Assembly (NCBI GenBank): GCA_020638455.1
Contig: JACKIK010000002.1
Span: 868,001-932,000, forward strand
Reading direction: 5' to 3'
From: Hyphomonas sp.
Lineage (GTDB): Bacteria; Pseudomonadota; Alphaproteobacteria; Caulobacterales; Hyphomonadaceae
Length of the DNA: 64,000 nt
Shown here one piece after another: positions 8,128 through 16,431 of this stretch. A program made the position numbers and the translations under genes. The notes under the pieces were generated by a model that worked only from the letters and a program-made list of their open reading frames with translations, was not told the DNA's origin and did no database searches. The stretch's first letter is position 1, and every line of letters begins with the position of its first letter.

Positions 8128-8736
8128 TCAGGCTGCGCGAAGGAACCAGCGGCGGGCAATCGCGTCGACGTCGGACACGAGCTCGATATGGCCGTCGCCA
8201 CCGCGGCTCTGCGCGCGTTCGGAACCGCCAACCTGCCCTGTGTCGGCCAGCTTCATCCGAGAGACCACTTCCTCACGCGCACGGCTGACGCGGCTTTTGA
8301 TTGTACCCGCGGAGCACTGGCAGATTTCGCCCGCTTCGTCATAGGTATAGCCGGCGGCCACAACCAGGATGAGCGCGTCTCTCTGAACGTCCGGCAAGCC
8401 GGCAATCGCCGCCTGAAGCACTCCGAAGTCGATCTTTTCATCAAGGTCGCCGGGTGCAACGAGCACGCGCTCGGCAACGTCAGGGTCAAGTCGCGAAGAT
8501 CGCCATGCACGGCGCGCGTGCTGGTAGTATTCGTTGCGAAGGATGCGGAACAGCCATGGACGCAACGGCGCGCCCGGCTGGAATGTCCCAATCGCCTGCC
8601 AGGCCTTGAGGCAGGCTTCCTGTACCAGATCGTCAGCGAGCTCGACTTCCCGTGCCAGGCTGCGCGCAAACGCCCGCATCTCCGGAAGCAGGCACGCAAG
8701 TTCGTCAGCGAACGACCAGGTCTCGGGGATACTCAC
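8128..8736 (-). CDS. ecfG: General stress response ECF sigma factor (EcfG/ECF15 type)
   Basis: A 202-residue ECF sigma factor: region 2 with DDLVQEACLKAWQ and LRPWLFRILRNEYY, and region 4 with LPDVQRDALILVVAAGYTYDEAGEICQCSAGTIKSRVSRAR. The call as EcfG rests on context: its start is eight bases after a NepR-type anti-sigma gene, with phyR divergent. EcfG directs RNA polymerase to GGAAC/CGTT promoters after starvation, heat, osmotic or oxidative stress. A tail of about 40 residues after region 4 (rich in Gly, Ser and Arg) is longer than in many homologues. It should be inactive while bound to NepR and released when phosphorylated PhyR takes NepR away. Confidence 0.93.
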   Translation of the reverse strand: MSIPETWSFADELACLLPEMRAFARSLAREVELADDLVQEACLKAWQAIGTFQPGAPLRPWLFRILRNEYYQHARRAWRSSRLDPDVAERVLVAPGDLDEKIDFGVLQAAIAGLPDVQRDALILVVAAGYTYDEAGEICQCSAGTIKSRVSRAREEVVSRMKLADTGQVGGSERAQSRGGDGHIELVSDVDAIARRWFLRAA

Positions 8737-8744
8737 GGGGTCAC

Positions 8745-9005
8745 CTATTTTCGCTTCTGCTTGTCATGTTCCTGCCTGCGAATCTCTTCGATGAGTTTCT
8801 GGAGGCGAGGCGGCGGTGGCTCTTCGACGACGTCCTGGAAGGCCGCTCTCAGGGCTTCCGCAACCGGCTTTTCAGCCAGCCAGGAAGCCCGCGGCGAAGC
8901 CCCGGACGTGCGCTTCGGCACCGCTGTTTTCTTTGATGCAGGCTGCGCCAATGACGTGTCCCCGGAAATCACACCGCTGCCGGCCAATCCAGCACCCGCT
9001 GCCAA
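8745..9005 (-). CDS. nepR: NepR-type anti-sigma factor of the general stress response
   Basis: The C-terminal part, ALRAAFQDVVEEPPPP followed by RLQKLIEEIRR, fits the short two-helix NepR core (LR..Y..V..E..P....LL..L). NepR holds EcfG inactive and is itself bound by phosphorylated PhyR. The start is uncertain: an in-frame stop lies immediately before the TTG at 9005, so the only options are that TTG (86 aa) or the GTG at 8972 (75 aa); neither has a good ribosome site. The first 35 residues are low-complexity and probably disordered. It is directly upstream of ecfG and divergent from phyR. I found no convincing EcfG-type promoter in the 156 bases between nepR and phyR, although one would be expected. 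Confidence 0.85.
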   Translation of the reverse strand: MAAGAGLAGSGVISGDTSLAQPASKKTAVPKRTSGASPRASWLAEKPVAEALRAAFQDVVEEPPPPRLQKLIEEIRRQEHDKQKRK

Positions 9006-9161
9006 TCACGGATGCAATCAGTCCATTTGCTATGCCTCTGGTTAACATTGCGTGAGTACCGCAATCTGTTTTGGCAGCAGCAGGTAGTGCCTTATCATTC
9101 AATTCATGGTCTAGCGAGTACTCCAGATTTCAGTTTTGATTCCAAGGTCCGGGTTTCAGCG

Positions 9162-9914
9162 GTGCACGAGCTCCTGTCATCGGAATTGCCATTCCTTCGC
9201 CGCTATGCCCGGGCCATGACCGGGGACCAGGCGAGCGGGGATGCCTGTGTCGAGGAATTGCTCGAAGATCACCTGTTGCCGTCAAGCGCCGCAGAAGCGC
9301 CGCTTCCCGAAACAAGGATCGAACTCTTCGGCCTTCTCGATGCCATTGTATGTGATCGGGCGACCCGGAACAGCGGTGCCGAAGACACCGTCCTCGCCTC
9401 GCTGTCGTCCCTGCCGCGCCGCGCGCTGTTCCTGACCGCCGTCGAGCAGTTCACACCTGACGAAGCCGCGCAGATCCTGCAGGTCGAACTGGACGAGGTC
9501 GATGACGCGCTGCAGCTTGCCCAGCACCAGCTGGCAAACGCGCTCGCAACCAATGTGCTGATTATCGAAGACGAAGCCCTAATCGCCTTCAATCTCCGCC
9601 GCATTGTCGAAAGCCTCGGGCACACCATGTCCGCAAACGCGACGACGCGCTCTGAAGCGGCAGACATGGCGCAGAAGGTCCTGCCCGGCCTGGTTCTGGT
9701 GGATATTCAGCTTGCGGACGGATCCTCGGGTCTCGACGCCCTGGACGACATTCTGAAGGTGCATCCGGTTCCGGCCGTCGTCATTACGGCATTTCCCGAG
9801 CGGCTCCTCTCGGGTCACCCGAACGAGCCAGCCTTCCTCATTCCGAAGCCGTTCAACCAGGACCACGTCAAGGCCGTCATCAGCCAGGCGCTGATCTCCA
9901 GCCGCGCGGTGTGA
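9162..9914 (+). CDS. phyR: PhyR-type response regulator / anti-anti-sigma factor
   Basis: PhyR combines an N-terminal ECF-sigma-like domain (residues 1-125, with LPFLRRYARAMTGDQASGD and LPRRALFLTAVEQFTPDEAAQIL) and a C-terminal receiver domain (132-250, LIIEDEALIAFNL, phospho-acceptor Asp181 in LVDIQLADG, and KPF). When phosphorylated, the sigma-like domain opens and captures NepR, freeing EcfG. The GTG at 9162 is chosen because homologues start just before the PFLRRYAR segment; the frame is open further upstream but that sequence does not look like PhyR, and no clear ribosome site distinguishes the options. It is divergent from nepR-ecfG and convergent with the kinase gene. Confidence 0.93.
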   Translation: MHELLSSELPFLRRYARAMTGDQASGDACVEELLEDHLLPSSAAEAPLPETRIELFGLLDAIVCDRATRNSGAEDTVLASLSSLPRRALFLTAVEQFTPDEAAQILQVELDEVDDALQLAQHQLANALATNVLIIEDEALIAFNLRRIVESLGHTMSANATTRSEAADMAQKVLPGLVLVDIQLADGSSGLDALDDILKVHPVPAVVITAFPERLLSGHPNEPAFLIPKPFNQDHVKAVISQALISSRAV

Positions 9915-9920
9915 GCGCGA

Positions 9921-10886
9921 CTAGTGGGGCTCGCCGCCATCCGGCCCGTACACAGCAATCCGCGACGGGATCCTGAACGCGACCCTCAGACCTGAATCCC
10001 TGAATTCGCGCTGCACATCAGCGTTCGGAAACATCGACAGGACCGTGGTCCCGAAGCCGGTTCTCTCTGGTTCGGAGATGCCGGCCAGGCCGCTCTCCTC
10101 CCATGTCACCGTCAGGTAATCCTCGCCGACGGTCCAGCCGATCGAGAGGCGTCCTTCCGGACGGCTGAAGCAGCCATGACGGAGGGCGTTTGTCGCCAGC
10201 TCGTGGATCACCATCCCGGCGTCTCTTGACGACTTGATGGTGAGGATCACATCGGGGCCTTTCAGGGAACAACGGCCTGCTGCCCGAGGCGCGGTGCGCC
10301 GGATTTCATCCTCGAACAGTCCACGCAGGGACAGCCCCGGCCCGCCCGAGGATGGAAGCTTGCCATTCACCCGCATCATGGCGTCGAGCCGTTCGCAGAA
10401 ATCCTCTGTGTACTGTTCCACCGACTCCGCAGACTCTGCTGAGATTCTCGCGGTTGCCAGGATCGTCGCCATCAGGTTCTTCACCCGGTGATCCTCATCG
10501 GCCTTCTGCTGGTCCCGGTTCGGTTGAACGCGCAGGGGTTCCGGTCGCTTCTCGAGACGCACCACGACCAGCAATATGGCGCCGGATGCGCCCGCAACGG
10601 GTTCGGCGATTGCGCGCCAGCCCTGCACTGTGGCCCGGCCCTCCACCTCAAGATCAAATTCCGCCCTTTGTCCCGCCGCAGCCGCCGCAAGAGCGCGTTG
10701 AACCTCTGCTGCCCGTTCCCCCGTGCACGCCAGGTATTCGGCTGCCGATAGCCCGTCGATGTCGTCATCGGACCGGCCGAGCGCCGCCCGGCACGCCCTG
10801 TTGACGAACACGATGTCCAACCCAGTGGTCAGCACCATCAGCGGCAGTGAGGTTCCGGCTGCGAAAATGTCGAAGTCAGGCGTCAT
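9921..10886 (-). CDS. PAS-HWE histidine kinase, probable PhyR kinase
   Basis: The 321-residue soluble protein has an N-terminal PAS domain (about 10-110) and an HWE-type kinase core: phospho-acceptor His133 in EDHRVKNLMATI, the N box HELATNALRHG with Asn233, and the WEESG motif. Kinases of this class phosphorylate PhyR in alphaproteobacteria, and this one is convergent with phyR only six bases away, so a role as the stress sensor kinase is a reasonable inference. No membrane segments are visible, so the signal is probably cytoplasmic. The ATG at 10886 (MTPDF) is preferred over a GTG or ATG further upstream because it begins the PAS domain and has GGAAT about six bases before it. Confidence 0.88.
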   Translation of the reverse strand: MTPDFDIFAAGTSLPLMVLTTGLDIVFVNRACRAALGRSDDDIDGLSAAEYLACTGERAAEVQRALAAAAAGQRAEFDLEVEGRATVQGWRAIAEPVAGASGAILLVVVRLEKRPEPLRVQPNRDQQKADEDHRVKNLMATILATARISAESAESVEQYTEDFCERLDAMMRVNGKLPSSGGPGLSLRGLFEDEIRRTAPRAAGRCSLKGPDVILTIKSSRDAGMVIHELATNALRHGCFSRPEGRLSIGWTVGEDYLTVTWEESGLAGISEPERTGFGTTVLSMFPNADVQREFRDSGLRVAFRIPSRIAVYGPDGGEPH

Positions 10887-11003
10887 CGTGGATTCCGGGC
10901 TCTTTCCGCGCTGCAAAGCGAAATCCTGCCGGCATTGCAGGGCCGTGACCATGCCGGCCCACTGATGCGCGCCAGCGCCTGGTCTGTATTCCTTGGAGAA
11001 AAT

Positions 11004-11078
11004 TGGAGCGGGCGATGAGATTCGAACTCACGACCCCAACCTTGGCAAGGTTGTGCTCTACCCCTGAGCTACGCCCGC
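11004..11078 (-). tRNA. tRNA-Gly (anticodon GCC)
   Basis: The minus strand folds with acceptor arms GCGGGCG/CGCCCGC (11072-11078 with 11008-11014), a D-arm AGCTCAGGGGTAGAGC, an anticodon stem CAACC/GGTTG around loop TTGCCAA (anticodon GCC) and a T-arm with GTTCGAATC. The discriminator U and an encoded CCA (11004-11006) follow. Confidence 0.96.
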
Positions 11079-11176
11079 GTCCTGATAGGGTATGTGGCAG
11101 CCGGGGCTGCCGAGAGGCGTGATTAAGCGTATCGCGGGTCGCTTTGCAAGGCTGAAATTCCAGCCGCCTGCACAAT

Positions 11177-11641
11177 TCAGCTGCGCAGGACAGCACGGAT
11201 CTGGTCCGGCCTGACTTCCCTGCCCTCAAGATCCACAAAGGCCGCGCGGATCGCAGACTTGGCACCTGCCTTGGTGAAGCTGATCGGCGCGGGCTCGCCC
11301 TTGCCGAGCCATGCGTCGCCCCATTGGGTCAGGCCCACGAAGATCGGCCTCAATGACAGGCCCATGGGTGTGAGAATGTATTCCGGCCGGGTCCGCTTGC
11401 CCGGAGACTTGTACATCCGCCGTGTCAGCAGCCCGTCATCGACGAGTTTCTTCAGCCGGCCGGAGAGCACCGTGCGCGGACAACCGAGCTCGGCGTGAAA
11501 ATCGTCAAAGCGGCGCACGCCATACAGCGCAGCCCGCAGGATCAGCAGCGTCCAGCGGTCTCCTACAAGGTCGATCGCCTTGGCCAGGTTGCAGGTGTCC
11601 GGCGAGACCGGCGAGCGGCGGGCGAAAGGAATCTGCGTCAT
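11177..11641 (-). CDS. HxlR-family transcriptional regulator
   Basis: A 154-residue winged-helix regulator of the HxlR type, with LVGDRWTLLILRAALYGVRRF, then FHAELGCPRTVLSGRLKKLVDDGLL as the recognition region and the YILTPMGLSLRPI wing. Members usually regulate nearby detoxification or redox genes as dimers. The ATG at 11641 has AGGAGGAGG immediately upstream, which is better than the start 19 codons earlier. It diverges from a phytase-like lipoprotein gene with 114 bases between the two starts, so that gene is a candidate target. The long C-terminal extension beyond the winged helix (from about residue 110) is unusual in length but has no motif I recognise. Confidence 0.88.
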   Translation of the reverse strand: MTQIPFARRSPVSPDTCNLAKAIDLVGDRWTLLILRAALYGVRRFDDFHAELGCPRTVLSGRLKKLVDDGLLTRRMYKSPGKRTRPEYILTPMGLSLRPIFVGLTQWGDAWLGKGEPAPISFTKAGAKSAIRAAFVDLEGREVRPDQIRAVLRS

Positions 11642-11755
11642 CGCCTCCTCCTGTATGAGTTCGCAATACAAATCCAGACTTGTTCGCGAAGCCTTCATGA
11701 TTTTGCCCCATCACTCCCGGAAACCCACGACACCTGTAGATTTCCCGGAGTGCCC

Positions 11756-12817
11756 ATGCGTCGTCACGTCAGTCTTTTTGCCTCCTTCCTGACGCTTGCG
11801 ACCTGCGCGGCCCCGGTGAAACTGCCGGAGGCGCCTGTGGTCACCGTACCGGCCGTGCCGGCCTGGTCGATCGACAGCTCCGCTTCGAACCTCGCCGAGC
11901 AATCCTGTCCGACCGGAACAGCGGCCATCGCTCCGGCGGGCATCGCCGTGAAGGCAGACCCGGTTCCGTTTGGCCCGCCTGAGGAAGTCGCCAAGCGGCT
12001 GCCGGAAGGTGTGACATTTGCCGGCGGCTGGCACCTGACATCGGACAACGCATCTTTTGGCGGGCTCTCGGGGCTCGCGATCGACGGACAGGCGGGGCTG
12101 CTCACCGTGTCGGACGAAGGCGCCTTTGTGTGGCTCGGCCTGACGGACGGCAAGCCGGACGGCACCGGCAAGATCGCCTATGTGCTGGGGGCCGATGGTG
12201 GCCAGCTGCACGGGAAAGCCCTGGCTGATTCCGAGGGGCTGTCGGTCCGGGACGGTCTCGCCATCGTCAGCTTCGAACGGACGAACCGTGTGTCCGCTTT
12301 CGCGCTCGACGCTTGCGGCGCTGCGGCCCGCGAGGCCCGGATTGCTGCCCTTCCCGACACGGTTGCCGGACGAACGATCGACGAAAACCGCGGAGCCGAG
12401 GCCATGACCGTCACGCCCGCTGGCATCGTCCGTTTCGGCTATGAGACGGTCGAAAGCGGCGACTCCCCGCTTGGCGCCGTGATTGGCCCGGACGAGTCCG
12501 GCTGGACCGGCGAGACGGCGCACAACCCCGCCGGCTACGCCTTTGTCGGCCTCGACTCCGTCGAGCAGGATGGCAAGGAGGAAACGTACTGGCTGTTCCG
12601 CAGCTACGACCCCATCCGCGGCAGCCGCAACGTGATCCGCTGGGACAACAAGGAAATCGTGATGACGGCACCCATGACCGTCGACAATTTCGAGGGAATT
12701 GCGGCCCAGCCCATGAGCAATGGCGCGACCCGGCTCTGGATCGTGTCGGACGACAATTTCTCTGACCGCCAGCGCACGCTCCTGCTGGCGTTCGATATTG
12801 CTGCACCGTCAGAATAA
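11756..12817 (+). CDS. Esterase-like/phytase-like lipoprotein
   Basis: The 353-residue product is a predicted lipoprotein: a signal sequence ends at the lipobox LATC (Cys18). The mature protein has repeating beta-propeller-like segments, including FGGLSGLAIDGQAGLLTVSD and NFEGIAAQPMSNGATRLWIV, which match the 'esterase-like activity of phytase' family; no catalytic residues are firmly established for that family, so the activity is unknown. GGAG five bases before the ATG supports the start at 11756; the frame upstream runs antisense to hxlR and is not coding. It ends just before the 6S RNA promoter. Confidence 0.82.
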   Translation: MRRHVSLFASFLTLATCAAPVKLPEAPVVTVPAVPAWSIDSSASNLAEQSCPTGTAAIAPAGIAVKADPVPFGPPEEVAKRLPEGVTFAGGWHLTSDNASFGGLSGLAIDGQAGLLTVSDEGAFVWLGLTDGKPDGTGKIAYVLGADGGQLHGKALADSEGLSVRDGLAIVSFERTNRVSAFALDACGAAAREARIAALPDTVAGRTIDENRGAEAMTVTPAGIVRFGYETVESGDSPLGAVIGPDESGWTGETAHNPAGYAFVGLDSVEQDGKEETYWLFRSYDPIRGSRNVIRWDNKEIVMTAPMTVDNFEGIAAQPMSNGATRLWIVSDDNFSDRQRTLLLAFDIAAPSE

Positions 12818-12822
12818 AGCCG

Positions 12823-12852
12823 CTTACCAAATCACCGGATCCGCCCTAAATA
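12823..12852 (+). promoter_or_regulatory. Sigma-70-type promoter of the 6S RNA gene
   Basis: A -35 element CTTACC (12823-12828), an 18-base spacer and a -10 element TAAATA (12847-12852). Transcription would begin at about 12859, exactly where the long closing stem of the downstream RNA begins. Confidence 0.6.
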
Positions 12853-12858
12853 TGGCGG

Positions 12859-13026
12859 AGCACAAGGGCTGCGGCGTGCGCAGCGGGACTGATCTCCGGC
12901 GACCTTACTTACCGTCCGGGAGCTGGCAATCTGGGCGGGGCTGTGGCCTCGTCTCATCCGGCGCCCACCTAGTCTCTAGGTTGACGGGAGTGAATATGCC
13001 CAGCGGCGTTTGCGGTTCTTGTGCGC
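12859..13026 (+). ncRNA. ssrS: Probable 6S RNA (about 168 nt)
   Basis: 6S RNA binds housekeeping RNA polymerase and represses it in stationary phase. The ends of this region pair over 13 positions: GCACAAGGGCTGC (12860-12872) with GCGGTTCTTGTGC (13012-13024), all pairs canonical or G-U. A second, apical stem is formed by TGGGCG and CGCCCA, leaving a large internal region between the stems, which is the characteristic 6S shape. The gene lies directly upstream of 5-formyltetrahydrofolate cyclo-ligase, the conserved place of 6S RNA in proteobacteria. A sigma-70-type promoter fits the 5' end. The exact 3' end is uncertain because there is no strong terminator, only AATTTT at 13027-13032. Confidence 0.7.
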
Positions 13027-13080
13027 AATTTTCCGGTACGGGGCGTGACGCAGCCCACGGACCGCTCTAAGCCAGCCCCT

Positions 13081-13680
13081 ATGACAGCCAGGCCCGACAA
13101 GACCCAGCTTCGCCATCGGATGCGGACCATCCGGGCCGAAGCCGCTGCGCGCGACCCGGACGCGGCGGAACGGCTGGCCGAGCTGTTCCCGATGAAGCTG
13201 CTGGAACGCTATGGCCCTGTTATTTCAGGATATGTAGCGATCAATGAAGAACTCGACCCGATGCCGCTGATGAAGCGGCTGGCCGACGCCGGGGCCGAGC
13301 TGTGCCTGCCGCGGATGACGGAGCGCGGGATCTCGTGGCGGCTGTGGAGCTTTGGCGAGCCACTGGAGCGCCGGCCCTTCGGACTAAGCGAACCGCCCGA
13401 GGACGCACCCGAGGCCGAGCCGACGCTGATCCTGACGCCGCTGCTCGCCTTTGACGCGAAGGGCAACCGGCTCGGCTACGGCCGGGGGCACTATGATGCG
13501 GCGCTCGCAGCGCTGCGAGAGAAGGGCCGGGCATTTGCGTGTGCTGTAGCATATGCTGCACAACAGATAGATTCCGTGCCCATCGAGCCGCATGACCAGC
13601 CGCTGGACTGGGCGATCACGCCGGTGGGCTCAATTCCGCTCTTCATGATGCGCAACATGGCGGCCCTGAAAGGCGGCTGA
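13081..13680 (+). CDS. 5-formyltetrahydrofolate cyclo-ligase
   Basis: This enzyme converts 5-formyl-THF to 5,10-methenyl-THF using ATP, recycling a storage folate. The 199-residue protein has the family pattern: basic N-terminal helix (KTQLRHRMRTIRAE), the PLLAFDAKGNRLGYGRGHYDAAL signature with the ATP/folate-binding GRGHYD, and the C-terminal PHDQPLDWAITP. The ATG at 13081 lacks a clear ribosome site; a GTG at 13021 in frame falls inside the upstream RNA and is less likely. Cotranscription with 6S RNA by read-through is common in relatives and possible here. Confidence 0.93.
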   Translation: MTARPDKTQLRHRMRTIRAEAAARDPDAAERLAELFPMKLLERYGPVISGYVAINEELDPMPLMKRLADAGAELCLPRMTERGISWRLWSFGEPLERRPFGLSEPPEDAPEAEPTLILTPLLAFDAKGNRLGYGRGHYDAALAALREKGRAFACAVAYAAQQIDSVPIEPHDQPLDWAITPVGSIPLFMMRNMAALKGG

Positions 13681-13723
13681 TGGCCCGATTCTTGCGTCTC
13701 TGGCGCAGGAATCCGAGTCAGAG

Positions 13724-14746
13724 ATGAGCCCCGAAACCACATCTCGCGCCCCGTGGCGCTACCGGCCCGATGCCGGTACCGATGGCTTCGTGCTGGTGAC
13801 CGTGGCATGTCTTCTGATGATCATGTGGTCGGTTGCCGTGACTCCGGTGACGGCAACCGTGATCCACCGTGATCCTGGCAGCCAGCAGGTTCTGGTTCCC
13901 TGGACGCCACACCCGGGCACAATGCGGCCCGGCGCGGAGACCGCGCCGTCCTCTCTCCGGGAGGGACCGTTCACCATCGAGCCCGACGCGCTGATGACCC
14001 CCTCCGCCGAGGCATTCATCTCCCTCCTCGGCGATGGGCTCAACGAGACCCTGTTCGAGCGTTCCGCCCATTCGAACGATGACAGCTTCCAGGCCGGAGA
14101 CTGGGTGCCGGAGAACGTCTTCTCTGCGGCAGACGGCGCCCGCCTCGATGTGACCGCCACCGGCGACCGCAGGCGGCCCTATGACCTTGCTGAAGTGCGC
14201 ACCCGCCAGCTGTATGGCTACGGCCGCTATGAAGTCATCATGCGCCCGGCAAGGGGGTCAGGGCTTGTGTCCGCCTTCTTCACCTACACAGGGCCGTATC
14301 GCGGCGACCCGCATGACGAAATCGATATCGAGTTCCTCGGCGAGGATACGACGGCGATCCATTTCAACTATTTCCGCAATGGCGACCGCGGGCACTATGC
14401 GAGCTTCGCATTGCCCTTCGACGCCGCGGATGCGGACCATCTCTACGCCTTCGACTGGAAGCCGGAAGGCGTGTTCTGGTATGTCGACGGCAAGCTGCTC
14501 CACCAGACCGAGGCGGGCGACCCGCGGCTGCCGCGCGCAGCGTCCAAGATCTATTTCAGCAACTGGACCGGCAAGCGCCGGCTGATGAAATGGCACGGCA
14601 GGCCGGACTTCGGCGACCGGGGCTCAGCCTACTATTCCTGCGTCTCGTTCACGCCGCTGGGGCAGAACACCCGGCGGTGCAGCGACACCTTCCGGACCGG
14701 AACACGTTTTCCGGAGGACATCGACGCCGCGGAGACTTCGTATTGA
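13724..14746 (+). CDS. Membrane-anchored glycoside hydrolase family 16 protein
   Basis: GH16 enzymes cleave beta-1,3 or beta-1,3/1,4 glucans and galactans. The 340-residue protein carries one membrane segment (about residues 22-46), then a linker, then the GH16 jelly-roll with the catalytic signature EIDIEF: Glu199 nucleophile, Asp201 and Glu203 acid/base. FDWKPEGVFWYVDGKLL and the IYFSNWTG strand are also typical. The closest style is the succinoglycan depolymerase/licheninase group, but the polymer is not known. An N-terminal anchor puts the active site in the periplasm. Cysteines late in the protein (YYSCVSF and RRCSDTF) could form a disulfide. Confidence 0.9.
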   Translation: MSPETTSRAPWRYRPDAGTDGFVLVTVACLLMIMWSVAVTPVTATVIHRDPGSQQVLVPWTPHPGTMRPGAETAPSSLREGPFTIEPDALMTPSAEAFISLLGDGLNETLFERSAHSNDDSFQAGDWVPENVFSAADGARLDVTATGDRRRPYDLAEVRTRQLYGYGRYEVIMRPARGSGLVSAFFTYTGPYRGDPHDEIDIEFLGEDTTAIHFNYFRNGDRGHYASFALPFDAADADHLYAFDWKPEGVFWYVDGKLLHQTEAGDPRLPRAASKIYFSNWTGKRRLMKWHGRPDFGDRGSAYYSCVSFTPLGQNTRRCSDTFRTGTRFPEDIDAAETSY

Positions 14747-14777
14747 GGCCGCGTTTCGGGCAGGCTAGGACTCGCCT

Positions 14778-15260
14778 GTGATCAGACTTGCTCCCCTGCT
14801 GCTTGCCGCGTGTCTGCTGGCCGCCAGCGCTGCCGCTGAACCGCTGGTGAAGGTGGTGAACTTCACTGCCGCCTGGTGCCCCAACTGCCGCGTCCTGGAC
14901 CCGCGCCTCGAGACGGCTGTCAGCCAGTATTCGCCGAATGAGGTGGAACTCGTCGACATCGACATGACGGACCTCCGCGGCAAGGGCGATGCGCGCAAAT
15001 GGGAACTTGTGCAGCAACTGAAAGTGCTGACCGAGTTCCACAAGGTCGGCTATCTCTGGGACTGGTATGGCGGCCACACGGGCCTGGCCATCATGGTCTC
15101 TGCCGATACCGGCGAGCCGCTGACCTGTGTCTCGCGCAAGTATACATCCGACGAAATCGCGGACCGGATTCAGGAAGCCCTGGTGCTGACCAAATACGGG
15201 CCCGCAGGCGCGCGGCGCCCGGACGGTCCGCACTGCCCGCCGCCGATGCGCCCGCAATAG
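14778..15260 (+). CDS. Secreted thioredoxin-like protein
   Basis: A 160-residue protein with a cleavable signal peptide (MIRLAPLLLAACLLAASAAA) followed by one thioredoxin fold carrying the redox motif WCPNC (Cys34, Cys37). It therefore acts in the periplasm. The spacing between the motif and the usual cis-Pro strand is atypical and a clear cis-Pro is not obvious, so it may not be a general thioredoxin; a copper-chaperone-like or dedicated reductant role is possible. The Pro-rich C-terminus (from about 145) seems unstructured. Translation starts at a GTG. It follows the GH16 gene by 31 bases in the same direction, possibly as an operon. Confidence 0.75.
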   Translation: MIRLAPLLLAACLLAASAAAEPLVKVVNFTAAWCPNCRVLDPRLETAVSQYSPNEVELVDIDMTDLRGKGDARKWELVQQLKVLTEFHKVGYLWDWYGGHTGLAIMVSADTGEPLTCVSRKYTSDEIADRIQEALVLTKYGPAGARRPDGPHCPPPMRPQ

Positions 15261-15339
15261 GCCGCATACCCCCGCGGCTTGACTTCACCGCCAACTGCCC
15301 ATCGAGTCTGCAGCCTTGTTGAGCAGCAGGCGGGGCAGC

Positions 15340-16413
15340 ATGACCACACGCGAACAGGCATGGAGCCACTGGGCCGTGGCGCGCATCGAGGCGGACTACA
15401 ACCGGTCCGCCGACACGCACCTTATCCCGGTGAGCATTCCCGCGCTGCCCGACATTGCGCTGTACCTCAAGGACGAGTCGAGCCATCCGACCGGCAGCCT
15501 CAAGCACCGGCTGGCGCGCTCCTTGTTCCTCTACGCACTGTGCAACGGATGGATCCGGGAGGGCCGGCCGATCATCGAGGCGTCCAGCGGATCGACGGCA
15601 GTGTCGGAAGCCTATTTTGCCCGCATGCTGGGGCTGCCGTTCGTCGCTGTCCTTCCGCGCAGCACGGCAAAGGAAAAGATCGCCGCGATCGAATTCCAGG
15701 GAGGCGCCTGCCATTTCGTCGACACGCCCGGCGAGATGTACGAAACCGCGGCCCGGCTCGCCGCCGAAATGGATGGCCACTATCTGGACCAGTTCACCTA
15801 CGCCGAACGGGCGACCGACTGGCGCGGCAACAACAACATCGCCGAATCCATTTTCCTGCAGATGCGCCGCGAGCGGCATCCCGTGCCGAGCTGGATCGTC
15901 TGCGGCGCAGGCACCGGAGGCACGTCCGCCACGATGGGGCGCTACACCCGTTACAACCAGCTCAGCACGCAGATCTGTGTCGCAGACCCGGACGCCTCGG
16001 TCTTCCACCGCTACTGGAACGACCGGGAGGTGCGCGCGGTGTCAGGCCCGCCTTCCCTTGTCGAAGGGATCGGGCGGCCGCGCGTCGAGGCGAGCTTCCT
16101 GCCGGATGTCGTGGACCGGATGATCGCCGTCAGCGACTGCTGTAGCATCGCGGCGACACGCGTGATCAGCGCGCGGCTGGGCCGGTTGTGCGGCGGCTCG
16201 ACCGGCACCAATCTCTGGGCCTGCGCAAGGATCGCGACGGAAATGGCGGCGGCCGGAGAAAAAGGCTCGATCGTGACGATCCTCTGCGACTCGGGCGAGC
16301 GATACCGCACGACCTATTTCAACGATGACTGGCTGGCCGCGCACGGCATCGACTGCCGGGCCGACGAGGAGCGGTTTGCGAGTTTCCTCGATACCGGCAT
16401 CCTGCCAGGCTAG
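15340..16413 (+). CDS. PLP-dependent cysteine synthase-family enzyme, Cds1-like cysteine desulfhydrase
   Basis: The 357-residue protein is a fold-type II PLP enzyme. The PLP-binding Lys55 is in PTGSLKHR and the phosphate loop is IEASSGSTA; the segments YAERATDWRGNNNIAESIF and VCGAGTGGTSATMGRY are characteristic of the Cds1/Rv3684 group rather than CysK or CysM. Cds1 enzymes release H2S and pyruvate from cysteine, feeding sulfur metabolism and protecting against oxidative stress; the reaction here is inferred from these motifs. The ATG at 15340 is chosen over a TTG eight codons earlier. It stands alone, converging with the GH13 gene. Confidence 0.85.
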   Translation: MTTREQAWSHWAVARIEADYNRSADTHLIPVSIPALPDIALYLKDESSHPTGSLKHRLARSLFLYALCNGWIREGRPIIEASSGSTAVSEAYFARMLGLPFVAVLPRSTAKEKIAAIEFQGGACHFVDTPGEMYETAARLAAEMDGHYLDQFTYAERATDWRGNNNIAESIFLQMRRERHPVPSWIVCGAGTGGTSATMGRYTRYNQLSTQICVADPDASVFHRYWNDREVRAVSGPPSLVEGIGRPRVEASFLPDVVDRMIAVSDCCSIAATRVISARLGRLCGGSTGTNLWACARIATEMAAAGEKGSIVTILCDSGERYRTTYFNDDWLAAHGIDCRADEERFASFLDTGILPG

Positions 16414-16431
16414 ACGCCCCGGACAATCCGC

